Assembly (NCBI GenBank): GCA_024138015.1
Contig: JAMXBB010000003.1
Location: forward strand, 71,650,385 to 71,714,384
DNA length: 64,000 bases
Reading direction: 5' to 3'
DNA from: Lumnitzera littorea
Taxonomy: Eukaryota > Streptophyta > Magnoliopsida > Myrtales > Combretaceae
Shown here: one piece after another, positions 24,190 to 35,880 of the stretch
How the letters are laid out: the number at the start of each line of letters is the position of its first letter
How positions within the stretch are numbered: position 1 is the first letter of the stretch
Made by a program: the position numbers and the translations under genes
Notes under the pieces: generated by a model
Told to the model about the DNA's origin: nothing
What the model saw: only the letters and a program-made list of their open reading frames with translations
The model's database searches: none

Positions 24190-25522
24190 CTTCTTCCTCT
24201 CTTGGCACATAAGGTGTTAGGTCGACGATATTGAAGGTGGGAGACACCCCATATCCATTTGCTAGTTCTAGCTCATAAGCATTGTCATTGATGTGTCAGA
24301 GGATCTTAAAAGGGCCATCCAACCTAGGTGATAGCTTATTTATCCTCCTTCTTGGAAATCATTCCTTACTAAGATGAATCCTGATAAGGTCTCTCCTTCT
24401 AAGTCAATTTCCTTGGTCTCTCCATCAAGCCACTATCTTAGCTAATTGTTTAGCAACCTTCTTATGTAGTGTCTAAAACTCCTCAGTATGCTACAGGCTA
24501 ATTTGACTTTCTCCTAAGGAAGTTGAGCCTTTAATCATATCTAACAATAAGTTTAGGTTGAGTCCATAGATGACCTCAAAATGCATCCTTCCTATCGAGC
24601 TATGAGTGAAGTGATTGTAAGCGAACTCAATGATGAGTAGGTAAAGATCCCAATCATGTAGATTCTTCATAATAGTAGCTCAAAGGAGATTGCCTACTAT
24701 TCTGTTCACAACTTTAATCTGGTAGTCTATCTATAGATGGCAAGAAGTAATGAAAATAAGCTTAGTATTGAGCTTCTTCCATAGTGTTCACGAGAAGAAG
24801 CTCGTGAACTTCAAATCACAATCAAACACAATACTCCTTAGTACTCCATGCAACCACACGATCTCTTGCAAAACGAGGTTAGCAAGAAATAAAGCTCCAT
24901 TAGTTTTGTGACAAGGGATGAAGTGGCTCATTTTACTAAATCAATCAACCACCACCATAATGGAATCATGTCTCCATGGTGTTTTGGGTAAGCTAAGCAT
25001 GAAATCCATGCTTAGATTAGTCTAAGATCGTTCAGGCATGGGTAAAGGTGTATACTCTCCATATAGTTCCTTTCTCCCCTTAGCTCCTTTTCATACCTTG
25101 CATCACTCAAGAATTTTGCGCACATTCTTCATTACCGCAAGCTAACAGAAGTGCTCTTTCAACAACTCGACTGTTCTCTTTTCACTAAAATAATTGGCTA
25201 AGTCTCCAGCATGGGCTTCTTGGGTTAATAAGTCCCTAGTAAACCCACTCGGAATACAAACTTGTTTTCCCCTCATAAAAAATCCTTGGCTCAAGTAGAA
25301 CCCATCCACTACTCCTTCAATGTTGCATTTAGCCACTATGGGTTTAAAATACGAATCATGTTCATATTGATTAAGTAAGGTACCAAACCTAAGTATTCTA
25401 GCCTATAATGTTGTCACAAGAACATGCCAATGAGAAAGAGAGTCAGCCACAGTGTTAGCTCTTCCCTTCTTGTACTTAATGACGTAGCAAAAGGTTTCCA
25501 AGTACTCGACCCACTTAGTGCA
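24190..25522 (-). pseudogene. pol: Integrase and RNase H tail of element G
   Basis: Reading leftwards from 25522: RNase H tail TKWVEYLETF and YKKGRANTVADSL, a linker, then integrase. Integrase shows CIPSGFTRDLLTQEAHAG, LSMDFMLSLP (first Asp at 25004-25006) and VFDCDLKF (second Asp). The expected Glu is replaced by Lys in IKVVNR (24713-24715), another G-to-A-type change. The C-terminal part includes LDGPFKIL and NIVDLTPY. Stops interrupt it in several places. No chromodomain is evident. It lost activity by point mutation, not by deletion. Confidence 0.88.
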
Positions 25523-25527
25523 ACATC

Positions 25528-28243
25528 TGTAGACATCTCATTTTTGCCCTCCTTTTTATTTTTCAAAATTTTTTAGAATAGGTTAAAGGGTCTTAAATTA
25601 GGAAAAATAAAAAAAATAGAAAATTAAGAAAACCCAAAAAAAAAGAAAATTTTGAAAAACAAGAAATTTAGAAAAATACAAAAAAATAGAAAATTTAAGA
25701 AAAGCCAAAACAAAATAATAATAAATTTAGAAAAGTCGCAAAAATATAAAATTTATAAAAAATACAAAAAATTGAAAAATATATGATTTAGGAAATTTAG
25801 AAAATAATAAAATTTTTAAATAGTTTAGTAGAATATAACTTTTAATTTAGATAAAATAAAGAGAGGGTCATTAGGCCTAAGCCTAGAATTAAATGTAACC
25901 CAAGCTAACTTTATCCATGTGTGTAATTTAATTATATATATGAACAAAGCACTGGTTAACAACCTAACGGATAAGCACTTCAACATTGCTTTCATGTTTG
26001 GCTTAGGATCAAGGGTTTGAATCTCATTAAAGGCATAAAAATGCCTTTTATCTTTTTCTTCTTCTTCATACAGCGTGGGAATCACTAGGCCACGTGTCTA
26101 GTTGTGACATGTGGTACTTTGTCACCCTTTCCCTTTTCTTCTCCCCTTTCCTTTTGTTGCCCTCCCTTTCTCATTAAAATAATAAAAAAAAAAAAACAAT
26201 CGCAGTAGGGGGGATCAATTTTTTCAAACCACACATGCACACTTTAACACAAACAGCACACACATACAAACTACCTCCCTCGTATAACTTCACCCTCCTC
26301 TGATCATCTCTCTCTCTAGTTTTCGATTGTCGCCTATACTAATCGAACACCTTATGCCTCCAAACACATCCACCATTGAACCCACAACACACCTTCTCTC
26401 GGCCTATACCTTAAACCCACACGACACTTAGCCACTACACCATCAACCCCATTGTCTTTCTCCCTTACCCTCTTAATCAGGACCTTCACTCTCACTCTCC
26501 ACCATCGAACGCATAATTAACCCCCTCTTAAAAACTCACACACAAACACACATAATCCACAATTGGCTCTCTCTCTCACTTCAACCCCAATATACTCCTT
26601 TACACTCTCAATCCCAACCACACATAATCCATGCCACCCTCATCCATTCACTTCCACAACCCCAATGTCACTCATCACCCTCTTCGTCATCCTCCATCAG
26701 ACCCTATGACCAACAACAACAATCTGCAGGCAACAATCTCCTATCCTCATACCAACAACAGCTATGCTTGACCCAAACCAGATGCGATACTATCCAGTAA
26801 ACCCCCAACCTCTCTTCCTTCATTATCGAACACCGACCTATGCCTACCACCACATACAGTATAACGAACCACCATCGAATCTCTCTCCCTTACACCAACC
26901 TACGATAGCAACGACAACAACTCCACGTCATCCCCAGAACATGAACCCATTACATGTCCTCAATAGCCATTGTCCACTTCACACACGTAAACACTACTCT
27001 TTCGCATGACCTACCATTGTGACAACCACTACCAACAGTTGAGTTAGGCTACGGCACCTTCGCCAAACCCCTTACCATCAATAGGATACCCGTGAAAATG
27101 GGTTTACACGCTTGAAAAAAATGCCTGGATCTACCCCAAACATGCACTACCACCGTTGCTATAGGAGAGGTTCAAGAATCGACTCAGATTCATCATCCGA
27201 CCTGACAATCTAACCCAGTTGATTTAAATAGACCCAATCCGTAGCCCCAATCCAACCTGTGTTTAAGTATTTTGGTCCAGCTTTGTTTATTTTAAATTCA
27301 ACCTACGTTTTTCAATTTTATTTTATTGTTTTTTTTTCATTACTATAATTTGTAACCAATAGAAAAAAAAAAGGAAAAAGAAAAGCAAGAAAAAGAAGAA
27401 AATAAAAGCAAGAAAAAGAGAAGAAAAGAATAGTTTTTTTTTATTTTTGACTAAAGCATAGATAAAACAAAAAAATAAATGATAAAAAATAATAAAAAAT
27501 GAAAAATAACAAAATAAAAATATCTTATCACTTAGAAAACCAACTTTCCAAAAATAAATAAAAATAAATAAACCATTTTCAAATTAGGACTACTTTAGAG
27601 TTTCCAAAAATAAAACACTAATTAAGACCCTTAGAAAATTTCTTTAAATAAATCAAAACAGGTAAAAGAACATAAACCCAACCCTTTTTTCAAAACTAAA
27701 ATCAATTCAACCCACTAAAGTTTTGATAAAACGAATTACGGAAATCTGATCATGAATAGCGAGTACGTAAGCACCTGTATGTATAAGGCGACTTAAAATA
27801 TAGAAAGGTTTATTTTTTCCGTCTTTGTAAATATTTGTTCAAATTAATTAATTTAGTCACCTGTGATATGATTTATTATTTAAATTGAAAATGGGTATTA
27901 TTGAAAAGCAAAATTAAATCTAGAAAGTTAAAAAGTAATACCCGTTTAGGGTTTAATAGAACAGCCCCCCAAATCTAAATCTCGGGTTTTAAAACCATTT
28001 TGAAAATTAGTTTTATCGAAAAACTAATAACTAAGTTATAATTGATCCAATCAATTGGTTATAATTTAATTCTTTTTCCCGAATCTGATTGAATGATGAC
28101 TCCGAAAACATTTTCAAAATACAAAAAACCAGTTTTCTTTATACCCTAGTTGAGGGTTAATATTAAATGGGTAAAGTTTAATATTGGTCGATTTAAATAA
28201 GACTAATTTATATAAAACTAGGAGGAAAAAACCAGGCTTGACA
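25528..28243 (+). repeat. 5' LTR of element F1
   Basis: It starts TGTAGACATCTC and ends CTTGACA. It aligns with 34421-38081 apart from an insertion there. It contains an A+T-rich A-run section, the tRNA-like motif at 25960-26023, a C-rich section at 26280-27100 coding only chance frames, and a second A-rich section. Confidence 0.88.
25960..26023 (+). promoter_or_regulatory. tRNA-like A-box/B-box pair in F1 5' LTR
   Basis: CAACCTAACGG (25960-25970) resembles an A box, and GGTTTGAATC (26014-26023) resembles a B box. The spacing suits an internal RNA polymerase III promoter. The same pair, with better B boxes, is present in the other three LTRs of this family. It may derive from a SINE or tRNA; no function is shown. 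Confidence 0.5.
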
Positions 28244-28245
28244 GC

Positions 28246-28266
28246 TTGACGACTACATTAGGGATG
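28246..28266 (+). other. Primer-binding-site-like sequence of F1
   Basis: TTGACGACTACATTAGGGAT follows the LTR end by two bases. It resembles the TTGGCGACTCCACTGGGGA type of PBS used by Tat/Ogre elements, with C-to-T, C-to-A and G-to-A changes. Confidence 0.6.
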
Positions 28267-28868
28267 TCAAGAAGGCTAACCACTAAAGTGCTTTGCAAAA
28301 TTAAAATTGCTTTTCAAAATACCAATGTCATTTATTTATTTGTTTGTTATTAACTTCATGTGTATACTTTGTTTTAATTATTTATTTTGCATACCACTTA
28401 CATCAAGACATGGGGGGGTTCATTTTTTACATCAAAAATGCAAGGTAGATGTGGTCAAATCTAAGTCATCTTAGGACCCTAGGAGGGGGGGCATTGTATA
28501 GGCTCCACGCATAGTAATGTAACCACCGTTCGAGGTTGATTAGGCCACCCTACTTTAACTTATTGTGACTAATGAAAATGTTTTCTAAAAATAAATGAGG
28601 TCACAAAGCTTAAGGACCTTTTAGAACCTATCCTAATTGTACATACTCCCCTTCAAGCTTGGGTTAATACACTACCCTTAAGAAATGACAACCTTACTAA
28701 TCGTTCAAGAGTTTTAATGAAATCAGTTTTTTTTTTTAAATTATAGTAGAGTTGCAACTTAAGGAGTAATGTATTAACTTAAACGATCCTAACATTTGCA
28801 TATTTCAACGTGCTTTCTTTTGTTGCGATGATGACTGATTTTTTTCCATAAAATGTGTAGACCTAAGA

Positions 28869-29075
28869 ATGGCAGATAACCAAGCAAACAATCAAGGGAA
28901 TGATAGTCTACAAGACATCTCTAAGACTCGTGAACAAATGCTAAAAGATGAGATTGCCTACTTGAAGGAAAAGCTCAAGTGTTCTGAAGCTCAGAACCAA
29001 GCCATAAGGTCCCTTCTGGCATAGGTCATTGGGAAAACCTATGAAATAATAGAGGACCTTAAGGCTCGTCTGTGA
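28869..29075 (+). pseudogene. Short coding remnant near the 5' end of F1
   Basis: The ATG at 28869 opens MADNQANNQGND and continues through TREQMLKDEIAYLKEKLK, which has a coiled-coil-like pattern. A TAG falls at 29022, where CAG (Gln) is likely, and the frame ends with TGA at 29073. The position, 0.6 kb after the PBS, suits the N-terminus of gag, and the remainder of gag is absent. I do not recognise the family from sequence alone. Confidence 0.45.
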
Positions 29076-29419
29076 GATTTAATGTAGGGTTTTTTCCAAT
29101 TCACATCTAAAGAGTCTAGAATAAACATCAAGTACCTAAATAAATTTTAAGTTCTTTACCTTTGTTTCTATATTCTGATCTTTTTCACAATAATAAAAGT
29201 TCTCTTTAGTTCATCGTTCATTGTTTATCGTTCTTCATTCTTTAGCATTCACTTCTTTATAAATAATCCTTCAATAAGAATTTATCTAATCATTGTTTTC
29301 CTCCCATTCAAGGAAATGTAAAATCTCATAAACTTGTAAATAGAACCCAAAAAATCACCATCCTTGTTTGTAAATAATTTTCTCAGTTTGTGTAAAATAA
29401 AACTTTATCTTTCTCTCTC

Positions 29420-29475
29420 AAAAAAGAAGAAGAAGAAGAAGAAGAAAGAAAGAAAGAAAGAAAGAAAAAAGAAAC
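29420..29475 (+). repeat. GAA/GAAA microsatellite
   Basis: A perfect AAG run is followed by AAAG repeats. The lysine-rich open frame across it is an artefact of the repeat. Confidence 0.9.
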
Positions 29476-29499
29476 AAAAATTGAACAAAATAAAAATGA

Positions 29500-31690
29500 A
29501 AAGAAAAGTTGCTGATGACTATAAATCATTGGGGGCTCAAGAAGCCAACCTAAGCTTAGGTCTTTAACCTACTCAAGCAAAGAGCCTAAACACTTGGCTT
29601 CCAACACACATGAGGCTCTTTGACCTATTAAGGAAGTCAACAAGAGCCCCTTAGTCCATTCAACCTAAACACTAGCCCCTTAACCCATTTAATCTAAATA
29701 CTAACCTTTGGCTCATTCAAGCAACCTACACAAACACAAGCCACTTAGTCCATTAAGGCAACCGATCCAAACATGGGCTCTAGCCCATCAAGGCAGTTGA
29801 CTTAAATGTAATCCTCATCCCATAAAGGTAACTAAGCCAAGTCAAAACCTTTGGTCTATTTAGAAAGCCAAGCCCGATCATAAACCTAGCCAAAACACAA
29901 AGTCAAATACTAGGGCATGATTTGAGAAACCGAGGGGCAAAGCCAATCTTTACCCTGGGAAAATAAATACATATTACTCCTTAAGAAATTGGTAACTCGC
30001 TTTTAAAAGGTGTAGAATGAAAAGAAGCAAACTATATCCTATACATTAATCCTTAAAACACCTTGAGATTTAAGTGACATAATGGTGAGGATACTTTAGA
30101 CTCATTCCTTAAAGGAGTTCCACTTTGGATGTGATAAGTAGATTAAAATGAAGTTAGGCATTTATTTTCAAATCCTAAACATAATTATCTCTTGTTAACC
30201 CCATTGGACCAATTTAGAGAATTTTCAAATTTAAACCCTATCAAGAACCACCCTATAATGGGGCAATTCGAAGGTTAGGGTAGTTGATGAGGAGAGAAGG
30301 ATAAAATTGGTTTGTGATTGCTTCAATAACATTAAATTCAAAAACAACTTTTATTTTTTATAAGTTATTTTTCTTTTGAAATGAAGAACAAACTAACTCC
30401 TTTTCAAACACCTCAAGCTTATACATACCTCACTTAAGCCCATCGACTAGAAATCTATGGATTTAGAGCCTTCAATCATTTAAAATGAAAAAACTCAGCA
30501 ATGGAGACAATCACTCTTGGGGTCAAAAGAAAAGAGAGAATAACGAGAGATAATGGGGCAAAGTAATTAAAAGGATAGAAAGAAAAAAAATGGAAGAAGA
30601 AAAGAGGTTGGAAAATTAGGCTTAAGTGTAAGATGAAAGCTCCAAGAGATATTTCACATCCCAGTAGGAGTAGCCAAACCGAATCAAAAGGTCAAGAGTC
30701 AATGCCTAAATAGTCCCAAAGATACAAGGCCCTGAATCAAATTCTAAAGCTCGAAAACCTAGAATCTCTATATCCACTTTGAAGCCTCTCTTACCTATGC
30801 TAAATCACATAAGGCCTTCTCACTCATAATACCACCTTTATGTAGTAAAAGCTCTTCTGATCTTGAGAGATAATCTATCTTTAATAAAAGTTGTTTTTGA
30901 AATTAGGGCAATCATACTTCTAATTTTTCCTTAAGGTTCTCAACTTATACACCCGAGATTAATAAAGATATTTCTTTCATAATAGGCCTCCTTATTAGTC
31001 CCTTTTGAAACCCTTTTGACCAAAAGCCCAAATTCATAATATTGAACCAAAAAAGACCTAATGGATTGATAAAAGCATGTCACTTACAAAATGGATAGTA
31101 ATTTTTGGAACTATAGTTGAGAGCGAAATCTAGACCAAAAGCTAGCAAGAAAGACCTCTTCGACTAAACTAATCACGATTTACCTTTTCCCTAGAAAAGG
31201 AATCTTTAAAATCACAAAGCCCAACATCAAGGTCAACGGCATTGAAAATCCTACATTATTACCAAGGACAAGAGTGGTTATAAACTTGTTCCTTAAGTAA
31301 GAATTTGCCTTCATTGGAAAACTTCCAAAAAAAAAAAAATAGAGAGAGACAAGAAAGAAAAAGAAGGAAGAGAAGAGAGAGAAAGTAAAGGCTTATAACA
31401 AGATTTTTGTCTAATACATGTCAGCTTGAGTAGCCAAGCTTTCAACTCATGTTGTCCTTTTCATTTTCAAGATGATCACATTTTTTAATTAACCATAGTA
31501 GTCTAGGTCATTTCTTCCCTAATTGTAGTTTTTAATATCCTTTAATTCTTTTTCAAATCAAGGGGCCTATCCCTAATGCCTTTTTCATAAATGGTTTTTC
31601 AACAATTTCCCTATAAATACTTTTCCAAGTCAAGAAGTCTTTTAAAACCGATTTCTCTCCTTACTTTACCTTTTCAGTCCTTCATCAACT
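29500..31690 (+). other. Non-coding interior of F1
   Basis: No gene is seen. The part 30940-31440 aligns, inverted, with 61340-61830 of element H, including a purine-rich patch at 31327-31385 that corresponds to the pyrimidine-rich patch at 61340-61425. Around 29550-29900 phrases such as CATTAAGGCAAC recur irregularly. Confidence 0.6.
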
Positions 31691-31696
31691 TCCCTT

Positions 31697-32380
31697 AAGG
31701 TTCTAGCCAACTCTTAGAGCGCTGACCCACTCGTTTGTTCTTTTTAAGATTCCAGCTGGCCTTTAAGGTGTTGTCCTATCTTTTTAGCATATTAGCTAGT
31801 TCTTAGAGCGCTAATCCCTCTTTTATTCTTTTTAAGGTTCCAGCTAGTCTTTACGGTGTTGTCCCATCTTTCCAAGGTGTTAGCTAGCTCTTAAAGCGCT
31901 AACCCACTCTTTTATTCTTTTTAGGATTCTAGCCAGTTCCTGAAATACTGACTTACTCTTTTATTCTTTTTAAGGTTCTAGCCAACCCTTAGAGCGTTGA
32001 CCCATTCATTTTTTTCTTTTTAGGATTCTAACTATCTCTTAAAGCACTAACCTACTCTTTTATTCTTTTTAGGGTTCTAGCCTATTCTTAAAGCGCTAAC
32101 CCATTCATTAATTCTTAAGGTTCTAGCTAACTCTTAGAGTACTGACCTATTCTTTTATTCTTTTCAAGGATCTAACCAACCTTTAAAGCAATGTCCCGTC
32201 TTTCAAATTCTAGCTAACCTTTAGGGTATTGTCCCATCTTTCATTTTTAGGGTTCAAGCTAGCTCTTAAAGCGTTATCCCCTCTTCTATTTAGAGTTCTA
32301 GCCAACCTTTAAGGTGTTGTCCTATCTCTCTAAGGTTTTAGCCAATTTCCAAAGTGCTACCCCCTCTTTTATCATTTTCC
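31697..32380 (+). repeat. Tandem repeat block 1 of F1, about 45-50 bp
   Basis: Degenerate units alternate AGGTTCTAGCCAACTCTTAG and AGCGCTGACCC with TTTATTCTTTTTA, and a shorter variant contains AAGGTGTTGTCC. Roughly fourteen units can be counted. The homologous block in H is at 60650-61030, inverted. Confidence 0.82.
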
Positions 32381-32400
32381 TTTATGTTTTTTTTTTTTAA

Positions 32401-33058
32401 TGACCCCATTAGGTGCTTTCTTTTACCAATTTTTCTCAAGCAAGCCCATAGGGTGCTTCTTTTCATCAAATTCTTTTAGCAAGCCCAAAGGGTGCTTCCC
32501 TTCATCAATTCCTTTTAGCGAGCCCATAGGGCACTTCTCCTTACCAATTTCTTGTAGCGAGCCCATAGCGTACTTTCCTTCATTGATTCCTTTTTAAAAG
32601 CCCATTGGGTTCTTTCTTTAACCAATTTCTCTCAAGTGAGCCCATAGGGTGCTTCTTTTTATCAAATTCTTTTAGTAAGCCTAAAGGGCACTTCCCTTCA
32701 TTAATTCCTTTTAGCGAGCCCATAAGGCGCTTTTCTTCATCGATTCCTTTTAACAAGCCCATGGGGCGCTTTCATTTGTCAATTTCTCTCAAGCAAGCCT
32801 ATAGGATGCTTCTTTTCACCAATATTCTTTAGCAAGCCCATAAGGTGCTTCTTTTCACTTATATTCTTTTAGCAAGCCCTTAGGGCGCTTTCTTTCATCA
32901 TTAATTTCTCTCAAGAGAGCCCATAGGGCACTTTTCTTCGTCGATTCATCTTAGCAAGCCCATAGGGCACTTCCCTTCATTAATTCCTCTTAGTGAGTCC
33001 AAAGAGCACTTCCTTTCACCATCGATTCATCCTAGCAAGCCCATAAGGCGCTTCCTTT
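32401..33058 (+). repeat. Tandem repeat block 2 of F1, 39-bp unit
   Basis: The unit is GCAAGCCCATAGGGTGCTTC followed by about 19 pyrimidine-rich bases; about 17 copies. Because 39 is a multiple of three, frames stay open on both strands for up to 75 codons with 13-residue periodicity. That is a by-product of the repeat, not evidence of a protein. Confidence 0.88.
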
Positions 33059-33070
33059 AAAGTCAATTTA

Positions 33071-33715
33071 AGGTTACTAGTCCCTAAGAGATACTCTTGC
33101 TTAGGTTAGTAAGCTTAGAAGAGCATAACTAGTTGCTAGTCCCTAAGAGACACTCCCGCCTAAGTTAGTAAGTTTAGAGAAGCACAACTAGGTTTTCAAA
33201 ATTGATCCCCATTTAGGGTTGCTAGTCTCCAAGAGATGCTCTTGCCTGGGTTAGTGAGCTCAAAAGAGCATAACTAAGTTTTCAAAATCGATTCCCATTT
33301 AAGGTTGCTAGTCCCCGAGAGACGCTCCCTCCTAGGTTAGTAAGCTTAGAAGAGCACAACTAAGTTTTTAAAATCGACTCCAATTTAGGGTTGCTAGTCT
33401 TTGAGAGACCCTCTGGCCTAGGTTTGTTTGCTCAGTAAGGCACTATCGAGTTTCAATTTAAGGTTTTAACTAACTCAAAGAGCGCTTTACCCATTCACCT
33501 AGGATAGTCAGCTTAGGGGAGCACTTCTAGGTTTATCTTGAATCAATTCTAAGTAAGGGTTGCTAGTCTCTTAGCGACGCTCCTACCTAGGTTAGTGAGC
33601 CTAGAAGGGCATAACCAAGTTTTCAAAATCAATTCTAAATTTAAGGTTGCTAGTCCCTGAGAGATGCTCCCACCTAGGTTAGTTAACTCAAAGGAATACT
33701 ATTAGGTTTCAGTTT
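33071..33715 (+). repeat. Tandem repeat block 3 of F1, about 87-bp unit
   Basis: Units begin GGTTGCTAGTC(C/T)C, continue GAGAGACGCTC and CTAGGTTAGT, and end with AAAATCGATTCCAATTTA. About seven copies are present. The same unit occurs in H at 59590-60640. Confidence 0.88.
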
Positions 33716-34240
33716 AGGGTCTTAGCCAACTCAAAGAGTGCTTCACCTACCTTGGTTAGTCAGCTCATTGGGGCATAACCAGGTTTTCAACATCTTTTTA
33801 GGGTCTTACTTAGCTCAAGAAGCGCTTTACCCGCCTTGGTTAGTCAATTCTTTGAGGCATGACCAAGTTTTCTCATTTCTTTAAGGTCTTAACCAGCTTA
33901 AGGAGTGCTTTGCCTACCTTAGTTAATCAGCTCATTAGGGCACAACTAAGTTCTCAACATTTCTTTAGGGTCTTAGCCAGCTTAAGAAGAACTTTGGCTG
34001 CCTTAGTTAGTTAGCTCACTAGGGTACGACTAAGTTTTCAACATCTTTTAGGGTCTTAGCTAGCTCAAGGAGCACTTCACCCATTTCACCTTAGTCAGTT
34101 AGCTCTTAAGAGCATGACCAAGCCTTCAACATCTCTTTAAGGTTTTAACCAACTTTAGAAGCACTTTACCCGTTCACCTTGGTTCATTAACTCCTAAAGG
34201 CCCGACCAGGCTTCAATTCCTCTTTCATTCTCTCGGCTAG
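33716..34240 (+). repeat. Tandem repeat block 4 of F1, about 83-bp unit
   Basis: Units begin GGTCTTAGCCAACTCAAAGA, continue GTGCTT.ACC and CTTGGTTAGTCAGCTC, and end with GTTTTCAACATC. About six copies. The unit shares segments with block 3 and may be derived from it. Confidence 0.82.
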
Positions 34241-34405
34241 CTCTTAAAGTGCTTCCTGTCTCTCTTTTCACTACTCACCAAAGTCCCCAATGGACCAAAC
34301 CTAAGATAGTTAACTAGCTGTAGCACTTTGTAAGACAAAATCCACCTTTAGGGTAAAAATAAGGTCCCTTTTATCTTTGTAGTAAAGTTTTACTCAAACT
34401 TCACT

Positions 34406-34420
34406 ATAAGGAGGGGTAGC
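34406..34420 (+). other. Polypurine tract of F1
   Basis: ATAAGGAGGGGTAGC directly precedes TATAAGCAGC, the decayed start of the 3' LTR. The stretch TTTACTCAAACTTCAC before it matches the DNA before the 3' LTR of element H on its minus strand. Confidence 0.7.
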
Positions 34421-34450
34421 TATAAGCAGCTTATTTTTACTATCCCCTAC

Positions 34451-35448
34451 TTGATAAGGATCGAAGCAACGAATCTCGAAAAACCTAGAATGGGTATGAT
34501 GGACAAGAAGTGAGATAGTTGGTTTTGACGGTGAATGTGGATAGATATAACTCACCAAGACACAAACACGATCAAGGGTTTGAGCTCGAACAACTCATGA
34601 ACACAAAATGTCGCTCAGGATTCAAATGAGAGTTAAATACAACTCACTAACTCACTCAAATGAAGAGATTCACCACGATACAATCTTAAGGACAAGATTG
34701 ATAAGAACATGGGGACGATTAAAGAGTTTGATTTACACTTAATAATCCGACAATACTAACTTAAGAGTAGCCTTGCTCAAAAAGGGAAAGATTCCAAAAC
34801 GCAGGAATATATTTTCTGTTTGATTTTGTATATTTTTCATATATCTATATCTATGTATTGATGTTTACAGATGTTGCTATTTATAGCAAGTCCTAAACCC
34901 TAGTGGTAAAATTATAAATAGTGTACAAGGCCTTAAACCCTAAAGAATTAGACCCATAAAAAAAAGTCAAGGAAAAAAAATGTATAAGAATACAAAACTA
35001 TGCGTTTTACAGGGAAAGTCGACATGCAATCACTTAGCATGTCCTAGAAGGAGTAGTATCCGAACCAGAAGAGGTCGGTAGTTGGATGTACGAGTTCGAG
35101 AAGGAGTTCCTGAAGTCTTGTAGTGTTTGCACGAGATATTAGAAAGGTCGTCCCGTAATCTCGAAGTTCTACAAATCAGTTAGCACGAGTGTCTTGGTGC
35201 TATGCCAAGTGGTTCATTGGTCTCAAGTACTCAACCTTATGGTATCTTGTCTTCTCGACAAAAAATAGACTTGTTAACGAGTGGCACCTTTTCTTCCCCT
35301 CGATCTTTTGTCATTTGCTCATCCTCAACAAAAGCTATTCAACCTGGGCCTTAAACTGTTCAACATCTTCTTTTGGAGGGTTTGCGTCAACTTTGGACAG
35401 GTTAACCTCGGCTTAAACGTAGTCGGAGGTTGATTCCCATCATCACCA
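34451..35448 (-). mobile_element. About 1-kb insertion in the F1 3' LTR, possible solo LTR
   Basis: This segment is absent from the 5' LTR. CCCCTAC lies on both sides (34444-34450 and 35449-35455). On the minus strand CTATAAATAGC at about 34878-34888 looks like a TATA box, and the ends carry TGATAAGG and CATCATCA, so a solo LTR read on the minus strand is plausible. A 7-bp duplication and TG/CA ends cannot both be satisfied exactly, so the class is open. Confidence 0.55.
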
Positions 35449-35816
35449 CCCCTACACACCCCTCTCCCCACCCACCAACTTTCCCCCATTCTTTTATTTT
35501 TCAAAATTTTTTAAAATAGGTTAAAGAGTCCTAAATTAGGAAAAATACAGAAAGAAATAGAAAATTTAAGAAAGGCAAAAAAATAAATAAATAAATTTAG
35601 AAAAATAAAAAATATATAAAATTTAGAAAAATACAAAAAATAGAAAAATATAGGATTTAGGAAATTCAGAAAATAATAAAATTTTTAAATAGTTTAGTAG
35701 AAAATAATTTTTAATTTAGATAAAAGAAAAAGAGGGCCATTAGGCTTGAGCCTAGATTTGAATCTAACTTAATCTAACTTTGTCCATATGTAGAATTTAA
35801 ATAAGACATAGGCTAA

Positions 35817-35880
35817 TAGCCTAACGGATAAGCACTTAAGCATCGCTTTTGGGTTTGGCTTGGGATCAAGAGTTCGAATC
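35817..35880 (+). promoter_or_regulatory. tRNA-like A-box/B-box pair in F1 3' LTR
   Basis: TAGCCTAACGG (35817-35827) and AGTTCGAATC (35871-35880) fit the tRNA A and B box consensus better than the 5' LTR copy does. The gap between them is 43 bases. Confidence 0.55.

Noticed and set aside
26280..27010. An 81-codon Pro/Thr/His-rich frame at 26764-27009 as a host protein.
   Set aside because: It lies wholly inside the C-rich part of the F1 LTR; the copy in the other LTR (about 36600-36900) is interrupted, and it has no motif.
32400..32832. Open frames of 60-75 codons on both strands with a 13-residue repeat, resembling a repetitive secreted protein.
   Set aside because: The 39-bp unit is a multiple of three, so several frames stay open automatically. 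Both strands look equally coding, and the array is in the 3' untranslated part of F1.
31697..34240. Regular short repeats that might be mistaken for a CRISPR-like array.
   Set aside because: Units are head to tail, degenerate, without unique spacers, and inside a plant retrotransposon.
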